Source of the DNA: Saccharothrix coeruleofusca
Lineage (GTDB): Bacteria > Actinomycetota > Actinomycetes > Mycobacteriales > Pseudonocardiaceae
Direction: 5' to 3'
Assembly (NCBI RefSeq): GCF_014648515.1
Contig: NZ_BMRG01000003.1
Span: 427,477 to 491,476 of the forward strand
Length of the DNA: 64,000 nt
The translations under genes were made by a program, and so were the position numbers. Positions 54,234 to 62,436 of the stretch are shown here, piece by piece. The notes beneath the pieces are model-generated. The model saw only the letters and a list, made by a program, of their open reading frames with translations, was not told where the DNA came from and did no database searches. Position 1 is the first letter of the stretch. Every line of letters begins with the position of its first letter.

Positions 54234-54239
54234 TAGGGT
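54234..54239 (+). promoter_or_regulatory. -10 box of bioD (leaderless)
   Basis: TAGGGT, 8 nt before the GTG at 54248, in the 60-bp gap shared with the divergent glutaredoxin-like gene. Confidence 0.45.
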
Positions 54240-54247
54240 GAACGGCC

Positions 54248-54988
54248 GTGAGCGTCCTCGTGATCACAGGCACGGGCACCGAGGTGGGCAAGACCGCGGT
54301 GGTCGCCGCACTCGCGGCGGTGGCCGCCGCCGGGGGGCAGCGGGTCGCCGTGCTCAAACCCGCGCAGACCGGAGTCGCCGCGCACGAGCCGGGCGACCTG
54401 GCGGAGGTGGTGCGCCTGGCGGGCCCGGTCACCACCCGCGAGCTGCGCCGCTACCGCGAACCGCTGGCCCCCGCCACGGCCGCCCGCCGGGCGGGCGAGC
54501 CCCCGGTGCGCCCCCAGCAGGTCGCCGCCGCGGCGGCGGAGCTGCACCGCGACCACGACCTGGTGCTGGTCGAGGGCGCGGGCGGGCTGCTGGTGCGCTT
54601 CGACGACGAGGGCTCCACCATCGCCGACGCCGCGTGGGCGCTCAACGCCCCGGTGCTGGTGGTCGCCCAGGCGGGGCTGGGCACGCTCAACACCACCGCG
54701 CTGACCGCCGAGGCGCTGCTGCGCCGCGGGCTGGAGTCGGTGGGCGTCGTGGTGGGGCGCTGGCCCGCCGAGCCCGACCTGGCCGCCCGCTGCAACCTGG
54801 TGGACCTGCCCGAGGCCGCGGGCGCGCCGCTGCTGGGCGCGCTGCCCGAAGGGGCCACGGCGCTGGACCGCGCGCGGTTCCTGGAGGTCGCGACGGCGGC
54901 GCTGTCGCCGTGGTTCGGCGGCACCTTCGACCCGGAGCGGTTCACCGAGGAGCACGCGGCGCCGCACGCCCACCAGCCCGACCAGTGA
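54248..54988 (+). CDS. bioD: Dethiobiotin synthetase
   Basis: Protein of 246 aa. P-loop VITGTGTEVGKTAVVAALA (about 5-23), the substrate-binding VAVLKPAQTG, LVLVEGAGGLLVRFD and the TLNTTALTAEALL segment are all BioD hallmarks. It forms the ureido ring of dethiobiotin from diaminopelargonate, CO2 and ATP. It is separated from bioA by the oppositely transcribed redoxin gene and has its own promoter. Confidence 0.94.
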   Translation: MSVLVITGTGTEVGKTAVVAALAAVAAAGGQRVAVLKPAQTGVAAHEPGDLAEVVRLAGPVTTRELRRYREPLAPATAARRAGEPPVRPQQVAAAAAELHRDHDLVLVEGAGGLLVRFDDEGSTIADAAWALNAPVLVVAQAGLGTLNTTALTAEALLRRGLESVGVVVGRWPAEPDLAARCNLVDLPEAAGAPLLGALPEGATALDRARFLEVATAALSPWFGGTFDPERFTEEHAAPHAHQPDQ

Positions 54989-55111
54989 CCTCCCGGCGGA
55001 TGACCGCCCAGTGACCGACGTCGCGCCCGCGCGGCCGATCAGTGGGGCACACTGGCCCGGAGCCCGAGCCGGCCCCGAGCCGGAACCCGAGCCCGACACC
55101 GAGGAGGAGCA

Positions 55112-56128
55112 GTGACCACAGCCCCGGAACAGCTCGACGTGCTCAGCGTCGCGCGGGAGCAGGTGCTGGAACGCGGTGTCGGGCTGTCCGAGGAGCAGGT
55201 GCTGCGGGTCCTCCAGCTGCCCGACGAGCGCATCGGCGACCTGCTCGACCTCGCCCACCGGGTGCGGATGCGCTGGTGCGGCCCGGAGGTCGAGGTCGAG
55301 GGCATCGTCTCGGTCAAGACCGGCGGCTGCCCCGAGGACTGCCACTTCTGCTCCCAGTCCGGCCGGTTCCCCTCCCCGGTCCGCTCGGCCTGGCTGGACA
55401 TCCCCGGCCTGGTCAAGGCGGCCAGGCAGACCGCCGAGACCGGGGCGACCGAGTTCTGCATCGTCGCCGCCGTGCGCGGCCCCGACCAGCGGCTGCTCTC
55501 CCAGGTCCGGGAGGGCATCAAGGCCATCCGCGAGGACGGCAACGACATCCAGATCGCCTGCTCGCTGGGGATGCTGACCCAGGAGCAGGTGGACGAGCTG
55601 GTCGCCATGGGCGTGCACCGGTACAACCACAACCTGGAGACCGCCCGCTCGCACTTCCCCAACGTGGTCACCACGCACTCCTGGGAGGAGCGCTGGGAGA
55701 CGCTGCGGATGGTGCGCGAGGCGGGCATGGAGGTCTGCTGCGGCGGCATCATCGGGATGGGGGAGACGCTGGCCCAGCGCGCCGAGTTCGCCGTGCAGCT
55801 GGCCGCGCTGGAGCCCGACGAGGTGCCGCTGAACTTCCTGATCCCCAACCCCGGCACGCCCTACGAGCACTACCCGGTGGTCGAGGGGCCCGACGCGCTG
55901 CGCGCGGTCGGGGCGTTCCGGCTGGCCCTGCCCCGCACCATCCTGCGCTTCGCGGGCGGTCGTGAGCTGACCTTCGGCGACCTGGGCGCCAAGCAGGGGA
56001 TGCTGGGCGGGATCAACGCGATCATCGTCGGCAACTACCTGACCAACCTGGGCCGCCCCGCGCAGGAGGACCTGGACATGCTCCAGGAGCTGTCCATGCC
56101 GATCAAGGAGTTGAGCAAGACGCTGTGA
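55112..56128 (+). CDS. bioB: Biotin synthase (radical SAM)
   Basis: Protein of 338 aa. The radical SAM cluster site is [16 protein letters not shown] (Cys73, Cys77, Cys80). The rest has [65 protein letters not shown] and a C-terminal [19 protein letters not shown] with Arg for the auxiliary cluster. It inserts sulfur into dethiobiotin using an auxiliary Fe-S cluster. GAGGAGGAG precedes the GTG. GTGA overlap with bsaP. The 5' region has GAGCCG/GAACCC-like short repeats (55060-55092). Confidence 0.96.
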   Translation: MTTAPEQLDVLSVAREQVLERGVGLSEEQVLRVLQLPDERIGDLLDLAHRVRMRWCGPEVEVEGIVSVKTGGCPEDCHFCSQSGRFPSPVRSAWLDIPGLVKAARQTAETGATEFCIVAAVRGPDQRLLSQVREGIKAIREDGNDIQIACSLGMLTQEQVDELVAMGVHRYNHNLETARSHFPNVVTTHSWEERWETLRMVREAGMEVCCGGIIGMGETLAQRAEFAVQLAALEPDEVPLNFLIPNPGTPYEHYPVVEGPDALRAVGAFRLALPRTILRFAGGRELTFGDLGAKQGMLGGINAIIVGNYLTNLGRPAQEDLDMLQELSMPIKELSKTL

Positions 56129-56313
56129 CGTACTGCGGTTATTGCGGCAAGCCGACCGGGGAGGCCGACCACGCGGCGTGCGCGCGGCGGCTGGGCGTGA
56201 TCGACCCGCCGCGCTTCTGCCAGCGGTGCGCGCGGCGGATGGTCGTCCAGGTCACCCCCGCCGGATGGACCGCGTCGTGCAGCCGCCACGGGGAGATCCA
56301 CTCCGCGCGGTAA
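56125..56313 (+). CDS. bsaP: Biotin synthase auxiliary protein BsaP
   Basis: Protein of 62 aa with six cysteines and two histidines: [22 protein letters not shown] and then [20 protein letters not shown], ending SCSRHGEI. This is the pattern of the actinobacterial protein always found right behind bioB, shown in mycobacteria to be needed for BioB to regenerate its iron-sulfur cluster. GTGA overlap with bioB gives coupled translation. Cys pairs probably bind iron or zinc. Confidence 0.88.
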   Translation: MTYCGYCGKPTGEADHAACARRLGVIDPPRFCQRCARRMVVQVTPAGWTASCSRHGEIHSAR

Positions 56314-56349
56314 CCTCCCTGCGTCGTCGTGGTGCTGGGGAGGTCGTGG

Positions 56350-56967
56350 GTGGCGGAACAACCGGTCGGCGGGCAGCAGCCGCCCGTGGAGGCGGCCCCT
56401 GCGGGGACGTTCCCGGAGGCTCCCGAGGTGTTCGCCTACTACTACGTCCCGCCCAGGCCGCGCGTGGTGGTGCGGAGGGACCTGCTGCCCGCGTTCGGCG
56501 TGCTGTCGACGGTGGCGCTGTTCGGCCTGCCCACCGGGTGGCTGTGGGCGTGGCTGGCACCCGCGCAGAACGTGGTGGTGCAGCAGGACAGCGCGCTGAT
56601 CCCGGTGACCGGGGAGAGCTACCACCGGCTCGACGCGCTGATGGTGTTCGTGCTGATCGGGCTCGGCGCCGGGCTGCTGACCGGGATCGCGGTGTGGGCG
56701 CTGCGCGAGCGGCGCGGGCCGGTGGTGATGCTGGGGGCGGTGCTGGGCGGCGCGCTCGCGGCCTTCCTGGCCCAGCGCACCGGCATCGGCGCGGCGGCGG
56801 GCCGCTACGCGCTGGGCGCGGCGCCCTCGGTGGGCGACGTGATCGCCAAGGCGCCCGACCTGGAGACCTGGTGGGGCGTGCTGGCCTGGCCGCTGGGCGC
56901 GGCGCTGGCCTACGGCTGCCTGGCCGCCTGGAACGGCATGGACGACCTGGGCCGCAGGCTGGGCTGA
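56350..56967 (+). CDS. DUF2567 membrane protein
   Basis: Protein of 205 aa. A Pro/Ala-rich N-terminus (about 45 residues) leads to four membrane helices (AFGVLSTVALFGLPTGWLW, ALMVFVLIGLGAGLLTGIAVW, VMLGAVLGGALAAFLA, WWGVLAWPLGAALAYGCLAA). The extracytoplasmic loop after helix 1 has APAQNVVVQQDSALIPV, as in DUF2567 proteins that follow bioB in mycobacteria. GTG 56350 follows GGGAGG. Function unknown. Confidence 0.75.
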   Translation: MAEQPVGGQQPPVEAAPAGTFPEAPEVFAYYYVPPRPRVVVRRDLLPAFGVLSTVALFGLPTGWLWAWLAPAQNVVVQQDSALIPVTGESYHRLDALMVFVLIGLGAGLLTGIAVWALRERRGPVVMLGAVLGGALAAFLAQRTGIGAAAGRYALGAAPSVGDVIAKAPDLETWWGVLAWPLGAALAYGCLAAWNGMDDLGRRLG

Positions 56968-57135
56968 TCGCCCCGACCGCCGGAGGGTCCTCCTGAGGTC
57001 GTACGGGTCCGTGCGACCCCAGTGCGATCCGCGGTGATCTCCCCACCAGTCATGATGATCGCGCTCATGTCGATCACCAGTTCATCGTGCGCACCGCCTG
57101 CGGGCCGATCCGCGCACCACTTCCCCGGAGGACAG

Positions 57136-58611
57136 GTGTCGCTCTCGACGCTGGACCGCTCGCCCACGCCGTCGGCCGCGTCGCCCGACCTGCTCCGCTG
57201 GACCGGGTTCGGCGGTGTGCTGCTGCTCACCGCGGCCGCCTGGGCAGGCGTGGCCTTCCCCGGCCGGGTGGCGCCGTCGCTGGCCGCCGGGGTCGCCGGG
57301 CTCGGTCTGGTGGTGCTGTCGTGGGCGCTGCTGGGCCGTGCGCCGCTGCCGACCGCGAACCGGCTGCGGTGGACGCTGGCGCTGTGGTGCGGTCCGCTGC
57401 TGCTGGCCCCGCCGCTGTTCAGCGGCGACGTGTTCAGCTACCTGGCGCAGGGCGAGATCGCCGCGCGCGGTCTGGACCCCAGCACCACCGGTCCCGCGCA
57501 GGCCCTGGGCGCGACCTCGGAGGTCGTCGCGCGGGTGGGCGTCTACTGGCGCGACACGCCCTCGCCCTACGGCCCGCTGTTCAGCGCCGTCGAGCGGGTG
57601 GTCACGCAGGTCTCGGCGGGCGACCCGGTGATGGGCGTCCTGCTGCACCGCCTGGTCGGGGTGCTGGGGCTGGTCCTGCTGGTGTGGGCGCTGCCGAGGC
57701 TCGCCGACGCGGCCGGGGCGTCGCGGCGCGCCGCGCTCTGGCTGGGCGCGCTCAACCCGCTGGTCCTGTGGCACCTCGTGGGCGGCGCCCACAACGACTC
57801 GCTGATGCTGGGCCTGATGCTCGTGGGCACGGCCGTCGCGCTGGAGGCGCTGCGGGAGCGGGTCCGGTGGTGGCCCCTGCTCTGCGGCGTCGTGCTCATC
57901 GCCCTCGCGGCCGAGGTGAAGCTGCCCGCCCTGGTGGCGCTGGCGGTGGTCGGCACCGCGCTGGCCCGCCGCCGCGGCGGCTCGCTCGGCCAGTTCCTGC
58001 TCGCGGGGGTCGGCATGGTCCTCGCCTTCGCCGTGGTGTCCGTCGTGGTCTCCCTGCTGACCGGCATCGGGTTCGGCTGGCTGCGGGCGCTGGGCACGCC
58101 GGGCAGCGTCAACAGCTGGATGGCGCCCACGAACTGGTTCGGCTTCCTGACCGGCGGGATCGGCGCGCTGTTCGGCGCGGACATCACCCAGACCATGATC
58201 GGCGTGGGCAAGCTCATCGGCTCCGCGCTGGCGGCGGTCGGCATCGCGGTCCTGCTGCACCGGCAGCTGCGCGGGCGGATCGACGAGATCACCTGCCTCG
58301 GGGCGGTGCTGGGCCTGCTCGTCGTCCTCGGCCCGGTGGTGCAGCCCTGGTACCTGCTGTGGGCGGTGGTCCCGCTGGCCGCGTGCCTGCCCGCCGGACG
58401 CGCGCGGACCCGGCTGGCCGCGCTCGTGGCGGTCTTCGCCGTGCTGATCCCGCCGCTGGCGGGCAACTTCGCGGGCCGGGTCGGCCAGCTCGTCCTCGGC
58501 TACGCGGCGGGAATCGCCCTGGTCGGCCTGGCGTTGCTGGTGTTGCGCAAGCTCGACCGGCGCTCCCCGGCCACGTCCGCGAACACCCCCTCGGTTGCCG
58601 CGAGCAAGTGA
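57136..58611 (+). CDS. Polyprenol-phosphomannose alpha-1,6-mannosyltransferase, MptB/MptA-like
   Basis: Protein of 491 aa of the GT-C fold with about 12 membrane helices. The conserved first outer loop has FSGDVFSYLAQGEIAARGLDP and DTPSPYGPLFSAVERV, then LNPLVLWHLVGGAHNDSLM. These strings are typical of mycobacterial/corynebacterial MptA/MptB, which add mannose from polyprenol-phosphomannose to the lipomannan core outside the membrane. GTG 57136 has GGAGGA close upstream. The stop codon lies within an inverted repeat related to the 47-bp element. Confidence 0.82.
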   Translation: MSLSTLDRSPTPSAASPDLLRWTGFGGVLLLTAAAWAGVAFPGRVAPSLAAGVAGLGLVVLSWALLGRAPLPTANRLRWTLALWCGPLLLAPPLFSGDVFSYLAQGEIAARGLDPSTTGPAQALGATSEVVARVGVYWRDTPSPYGPLFSAVERVVTQVSAGDPVMGVLLHRLVGVLGLVLLVWALPRLADAAGASRRAALWLGALNPLVLWHLVGGAHNDSLMLGLMLVGTAVALEALRERVRWWPLLCGVVLIALAAEVKLPALVALAVVGTALARRRGGSLGQFLLAGVGMVLAFAVVSVVVSLLTGIGFGWLRALGTPGSVNSWMAPTNWFGFLTGGIGALFGADITQTMIGVGKLIGSALAAVGIAVLLHRQLRGRIDEITCLGAVLGLLVVLGPVVQPWYLLWAVVPLAACLPAGRARTRLAALVAVFAVLIPPLAGNFAGRVGQLVLGYAAGIALVGLALLVLRKLDRRSPATSANTPSVAASK

Positions 58612-58639
58612 CTACCGCGAGTGTTCGGGTAGTACTTGC
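58604..58639. repeat. Inverted-repeat relative of the 47-bp element (copy C)
   Basis: GCAAGTGACTACCGCGA (58604-58620), then GTG, then TTCGGGTAGTACTTGC (58624-58639). The right arm is the reverse complement of the first half of the 47-bp element (GCAAGTACTACCCGAA). Here the arms face each other and can fold into a hairpin around the stop codon of the mannosyltransferase. It might serve as a terminator. Confidence 0.6.
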
Positions 58640-58689
58640 GGTTGCGCCGGGTGGCGCGGTACTGGCCCGAAGTCCGGATCGGAGTGCAC

Positions 58690-60225
58690 GTGGGGATCAG
58701 CGCGGGAATCGACGCGGTGACCAAGCGCGTGCCCGGTCTGGCGCGCTACGCCGCCGCCGCGCTGGCGGGCGTGGCGCTGCACGTCGCGTTCCCGCCCCGC
58801 ACGCTGTGGTGGACCGCGATCGTCGCCTTCGCCGTGCTGTGGTTCACCCTGCGCGGCGTGCGCGTGCGCCGCGCGGCGCTGCTGGGCTTCGTGTTCGGCC
58901 TGGGGTTCTTCCTGCCGCACCTGCTGTGGATCAACGACTTCCTGGGGCGTGACTTCGGCCTGCCGCCCTGGCTCGGGCTGTCCGCGCTGATGGCCCTGTT
59001 CACGGCCGCCACGTGCGCCCTCGTGCCGCTGGTGGCGCGGCTGCCCGCCGCGCCGGTGTGGGCGGCGCTGCTGTTCGTGCTCCAGGAGAGCGCGCGCAGC
59101 CGGGTGCCCGCCAACGGCTTCCCGTGGGGGCGCGTGGCGTTCGGCCAGGTCGAAGGGCCGTACCTGCCGCTCGCGGCGATCGGCGGCGCGCCGCTGGTGT
59201 CGTTCGCGGTCGTGGTGACCGGCTTCGGCGTGGCGGCGTGGGCGGCCCGGCCCCGCGACCCGCGGCGGGCCTGGGCGGTGCTGCCGCTGGCCGCGGCGCT
59301 GGCCGTGACTCCCCTGGTCGGCGTCGACGCGCAGCACGGCGAGCGCACGGTGGCCGTGGTGCAGGGCAACGCGCCGGACGTGGGCCTGGGGCTGCTCCAC
59401 GAGCGGGACACGCTGCGCCGCAACCACCTGCGCGCCACGGCCGAGCTGACGGCCAGGATCCGCGCCGGCGAGGTGCCCCGGCCGGACCTGGTGGTGTGGC
59501 CGGAGAGCGCGACCGGCGCGGGCGAGCGCGACCCGGTGCTGGACCGGGCCGTCGCGGAGCTGGGCGTGCCCACCCTGATCGGCGCGCTGCGCCGGGTGGA
59601 CGGGCGGGAGGAGAACGCGGTCATCGCCTGGGACCCGCGCACCGGCGCGGGCCCGAGCTACGCCAAGCAGGAGCTGGTGCCGTTCGGCGAGTACATCCCG
59701 ATGCGCTCGCTGGCCACCCTGGTCACCCCGTTCGCCGAGGCGCCCGACCTGAGCGCGGGGACCGAGCCGGGCGTGTTCGACATCGCGGGCACCCGCGTGG
59801 GCGTGGGCATCTGCTACGAGGCGGCCTACGACGCGGTGCTGCGGGAGAGCGCGGCCGAGGGCGCCCGGCTGTTCGTGGTGCCGACCAACAACGCCTGGTA
59901 CGGGCCCGGCGAGATGACCTACCAGCAGCTGGGCATGGCCAGGCTGCGCGCCGTGGAGCACGGCCGGGCGGTGGTCGTGGCGGCGATCAGCGGCGTCAGC
60001 GCGGTGGTGCGGCCCGACGGCAGCGTGGTGCGCTCCACCGGGATGTTCACCGAGGACCTGCTCGTGGAGAGCGTGCCGCTGAGGTCGGACACCACCCTCG
60101 CGACCAGGTTCGGCGGTGTCCTGGAGGCGCTGTTCGCGCTCATGGCGCTCGCCGGCGCGGGATGGCCGCTGCTGCGCGGGTGGCGTGCTCGGCAGTCGCG
60201 GCGGAGCCGATCGGTGGCGGTTTGA
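58690..60225 (+). CDS. lnt: Apolipoprotein N-acyltransferase
   Basis: Protein of 511 aa. Six or more N-terminal helices (about 15-200) precede a nitrilase-fold domain with the catalytic triad in LVVWPESATGAG (Glu272), YAKQELVPFGEYIP (Lys326) and VGVGICYEAAYD (Cys375). A final helix closes the protein. It N-acylates the lipid-modified Cys of lipoproteins, after LspA. GTG 58690 has GGAG 5 nt upstream; GTG 58684 or a TTG at 58636 inside the repeat are alternatives. In mycobacteria lnt joins ppm1; here no Ppm1 gene follows. Confidence 0.93.
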   Translation: MGISAGIDAVTKRVPGLARYAAAALAGVALHVAFPPRTLWWTAIVAFAVLWFTLRGVRVRRAALLGFVFGLGFFLPHLLWINDFLGRDFGLPPWLGLSALMALFTAATCALVPLVARLPAAPVWAALLFVLQESARSRVPANGFPWGRVAFGQVEGPYLPLAAIGGAPLVSFAVVVTGFGVAAWAARPRDPRRAWAVLPLAAALAVTPLVGVDAQHGERTVAVVQGNAPDVGLGLLHERDTLRRNHLRATAELTARIRAGEVPRPDLVVWPESATGAGERDPVLDRAVAELGVPTLIGALRRVDGREENAVIAWDPRTGAGPSYAKQELVPFGEYIPMRSLATLVTPFAEAPDLSAGTEPGVFDIAGTRVGVGICYEAAYDAVLRESAAEGARLFVVPTNNAWYGPGEMTYQQLGMARLRAVEHGRAVVVAAISGVSAVVRPDGSVVRSTGMFTEDLLVESVPLRSDTTLATRFGGVLEALFALMALAGAGWPLLRGWRARQSRRSRSVAV

Positions 60226-60625
60226 GCAGCGACCGCGCATGCGCTTCCGCGCCCGCTGGTGACGGGTAGCGGGACCTCCCCCGCGATTGTTCTTGGCATC
60301 CGGAATATTCCAGCTATCACGAAATATCCCAACCGGCGCGGTCGTCACTGCGAATTCCGTTCCGATGTGGTCCCGACGAGGAACGGGGTTTCGTCCGTCC
60401 GGGTGAACTGGTGGGGTGCTCTTTCTTTTCGTAAAGCTCCGTGGCATGGTTGTCCGCACGGGGGTTCTGGGGTACTGGGGGGTATCCGGCGAGTTCGTGA
60501 CAGGGGTGTGCCGGTTTTCGGGTTTGCTCGACGTCGAACATCTGGCGCGTCGCGCCTCGGTCGATTCCCCCCGCTGCGGCCACAGTGGCGGAACCCTCTT
60601 CAAAATGGGGGAAACAGGGGGAATC
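60226..60625. other. 400-bp lower-GC intergenic region before the secreted protein gene
   Basis: No gene is supported. The stretch is clearly AT-richer than the flanks. It holds a perfect 10-bp palindrome GGAATATTCC (60300-60309), T-rich runs such as CTTTCTTTTCGTAAAG (60420-60435) and the GGGGGA ribosome-binding site of the next gene. Open frames here lack initiation signals. It may be the left edge of an acquired segment with the promoter of the downstream pair. Confidence 0.5.
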
Positions 60626-61255
60626 ATGGGTTGTCGATCATTCTTGACGCGCCTTGGTGTCGCGCTCGGCGCGACCTTCGTGACGATCGGGGTCGTTGTC
60701 CCGGCGTCGAGTTCCGCGTCAGTCGCGTCAGTCGCGTCGGCCGCGGCAGGGCGGGAAGCGGGCGCCGCGGTCGCGGGCTACACGATCCACACGGCGTCCG
60801 GCGCGGCACTGCCCGTTCACGCGGAGGCGGTGTGGGCCGCGTGCGGCGTTTCCGACTCCGAGACCAAGCTGGTCAGGCGGTTCGCGCTCGGGTCGGGTCT
60901 CCCCGACGGGGGGCCTGGTTGGCACATCTCCGACTTGCTGTGCGGCACCGCCGGATACGGCTACCGTCACATCAAGGACCGGCACATCACCGACTGGGAG
61001 AACATCGCCTTCATGGTGGGGTGGAACTGGCGGGACATGGCCGACTTCGCGCTGGAGCACGGTCTTGACTACCCGCAGCGGGTGGACTACCGGCCCGCCA
61101 ACGACACCTTCCTCTACCAGGGGTCGTTCTGGATCGCGGACTCGGAGGGGAACGTGATGGCCAAGTACTGCTCGCAGAACGTCATCGCCTCCCAGGACGG
61201 CAAGATCATCACCTCGTTCCCGAAGTCGAGCACCCTGCCCACCGGCGTGTGCTGA
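60626..61255 (+). CDS. Secreted cysteine-containing protein, candidate toxin
   Basis: Protein of 209 aa. A Sec signal peptide is clear: basic SFLTRLG, hydrophobic VALGATFVTIGVVVPA, then Ala/Ser with possible cleavage after ASSSA or SVASA. The mature part has four cysteines (VWAACGV, SDLLCGTAG, MAKYCSQ, and the C-terminal Cys), consistent with disulfides outside the cell. A His-rich segment GYGYRHIKDRHITDWENI and Trp-rich FMVGWNWRDMADFALEHG recall catalytic parts of small RNase-type effector domains, but I cannot name the family. It overlaps the next gene by TGATG. No codon evidence of decay. Toxin function is inference. Confidence 0.6.
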   Translation: MGCRSFLTRLGVALGATFVTIGVVVPASSSASVASVASAAAGREAGAAVAGYTIHTASGAALPVHAEAVWAACGVSDSETKLVRRFALGSGLPDGGPGWHISDLLCGTAGYGYRHIKDRHITDWENIAFMVGWNWRDMADFALEHGLDYPQRVDYRPANDTFLYQGSFWIADSEGNVMAKYCSQNVIASQDGKIITSFPKSSTLPTGVC

Positions 61256-61608
61256 TGCGGGAACCGGGCTTGCTCGGAGAGCTTGTCCGCCGGCTGAACC
61301 TGGCCGGCGGACAAGCCGCTTACCACTCCGAGGAAGGAGTGCTGGTCATCACGGCGTGGCGGGATGACCAATTGGAACCGCCAGTCCGGCTGTTCGTGGA
61401 TGAGAGCGCGCTCGAACAGCACCTCCCGCTCCTCTACAGCGACGCGGCGGCCCTGTGGCCGAACAGCGATCGGGTGGCGGGCGCGTTCAACCTCCTCTCC
61501 GTGCACATCGAGGAAACCGTTCTCACCCGAAAGCCCGGACAAACGGATCTGGTTCTGGACCGGGACGGGCGCGTCCCGGAATGGGTGAGACCAGGCGACG
61601 GCACGTGA
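61255..61608 (+). CDS. Small acidic cytoplasmic protein, candidate immunity partner
   Basis: Protein of 117 aa without signal peptide or membrane helix, rich in Glu/Asp/Leu (DDQLEPPVRLFVDESALEQH, VHIEETVLTRKPGQTDLVLD as two readings of the segment). Its ATG shares a base with the TGA of the secreted protein gene (TGATG), so translation is coupled. The pairing of a secreted effector-like protein with a small acidic cytosolic protein in one unit is the layout of toxin-immunity pairs. I do not recognise the family, and a regulatory or chaperone role is possible. Confidence 0.6.
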   Translation: MREPGLLGELVRRLNLAGGQAAYHSEEGVLVITAWRDDQLEPPVRLFVDESALEQHLPLLYSDAAALWPNSDRVAGAFNLLSVHIEETVLTRKPGQTDLVLDRDGRVPEWVRPGDGT

Positions 61609-61683
61609 CCCCCGGTCATTCGGGGCGGGCGCGCGGGCGCCAAGCCGAACCCGGCCACCGCCGTCGCGGTGTCCGTCGCGGCA

Positions 61684-62436
61684 CTAGATCCGGTATGCCG
61701 AGTCGGGCACGTCCGTGACGAACATGTGGCCCGGCGCGTGGGTGATGGCGAACGGTGGTCCGGACGCCATCAGCGCGGCCTGCGGGGTCACCCCGCACGC
61801 CCAGAACACCGGCACGTCACCGGGTTCGGGCGTCACCGGATCGCCGAAGTCCGGCCTGCCCACGTCCGCGATGCCCAGCGCGCTCGGGTCCCCGACGTGC
61901 ACGGGGGCGCCGTGCACGGCGGGCATCCGGGCGGTGACCTCCCGCGCCGTCCCCACCAGCGCGGTGGGCACCCAGCGCATCGACACCACCACCGGCCCGC
62001 GCATCCGCCCGGCCGGGCGGCACTGCCGGTCGGTCACGTACATGCTGACGTTGCGCCCCTGGTCGACGTGCCGCAGCGGCACGCCCGCCCGCCGCAACCC
62101 GGCCTCGAAGGTGAAGCTGCACCCGATGAGGAACGCCACCAGGTCGTCGCGCCAGTGCCCCTTGACGTCCGTGGGCTCCTCGACCAGCTCGCCGTCGCGC
62201 CACACGCGGTAGCGCGGCAGGTCCGTGCGCAGGTCCGCGCCCGGCGCCAGCACCGTGCGCGGGCTGCCCGCGTCGGTCACGTCCAGCACCGGGCAGGGCT
62301 GGGGGTTGCGCTGGGTGAACAGGAGCACGTCGTAGGCCCAGTCGGCGGGCACGGCGATCAGGTTGGCCTGCGCGTAGCCCTCCGCCAGCCCCGCCGTCGG
62401 GCCGGTGGCCCGCGCGCGGACCTCCGCCGGGGTCAC
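61684..62436 (-). CDS. Putative hydro-lyase, DUF1445 / D-glutamate cyclase-like family
   Basis: Protein of 250 aa. Motifs of the YcsI/DUF1445 family are [85 protein letters not shown] and [13 protein letters not shown]. Annotated relatives include mitochondrial D-glutamate cyclase domains and putative hydro-lyases. It follows the MFS gene with a GTGA overlap on the minus strand, so the transporter probably imports its substrate, perhaps a hydroxy or amino acid. Exact reaction unknown. Confidence 0.88.
   Translation of the reverse strand: MTPAEVRARATGPTAGLAEGYAQANLIAVPADWAYDVLLFTQRNPQPCPVLDVTDAGSPRTVLAPGADLRTDLPRYRVWRDGELVEEPTDVKGHWRDDLVAFLIGCSFTFEAGLRRAGVPLRHVDQGRNVSMYVTDRQCRPAGRMRGPVVVSMRWVPTALVGTAREVTARMPAVHGAPVHVGDPSALGIADVGRPDFGDPVTPEPGDVPVFWACGVTPQAALMASGPPFAITHAPGHMFVTDVPDSAYRI

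Noticed and set aside
60300-60309. GGAATATTCC as an operator
   Set aside because: A 10-bp palindrome in an AT-richer stretch is weak evidence; it is more than 300 bp from the next start codon and has no repeat partner.
60416-60625. N-terminal extension of the secreted protein from an upstream ATG
   Set aside because: It would bury the signal peptide 70 residues inside the protein; ATG 60626 has a good ribosome-binding site and gives a proper signal peptide.
60626-61255. Assignment of the secreted protein to the bacterial EndoU/BECR nuclease family
   Set aside because: The RHIKDRH segment is suggestive only. I could not match the full set of family motifs, so no family name is given.
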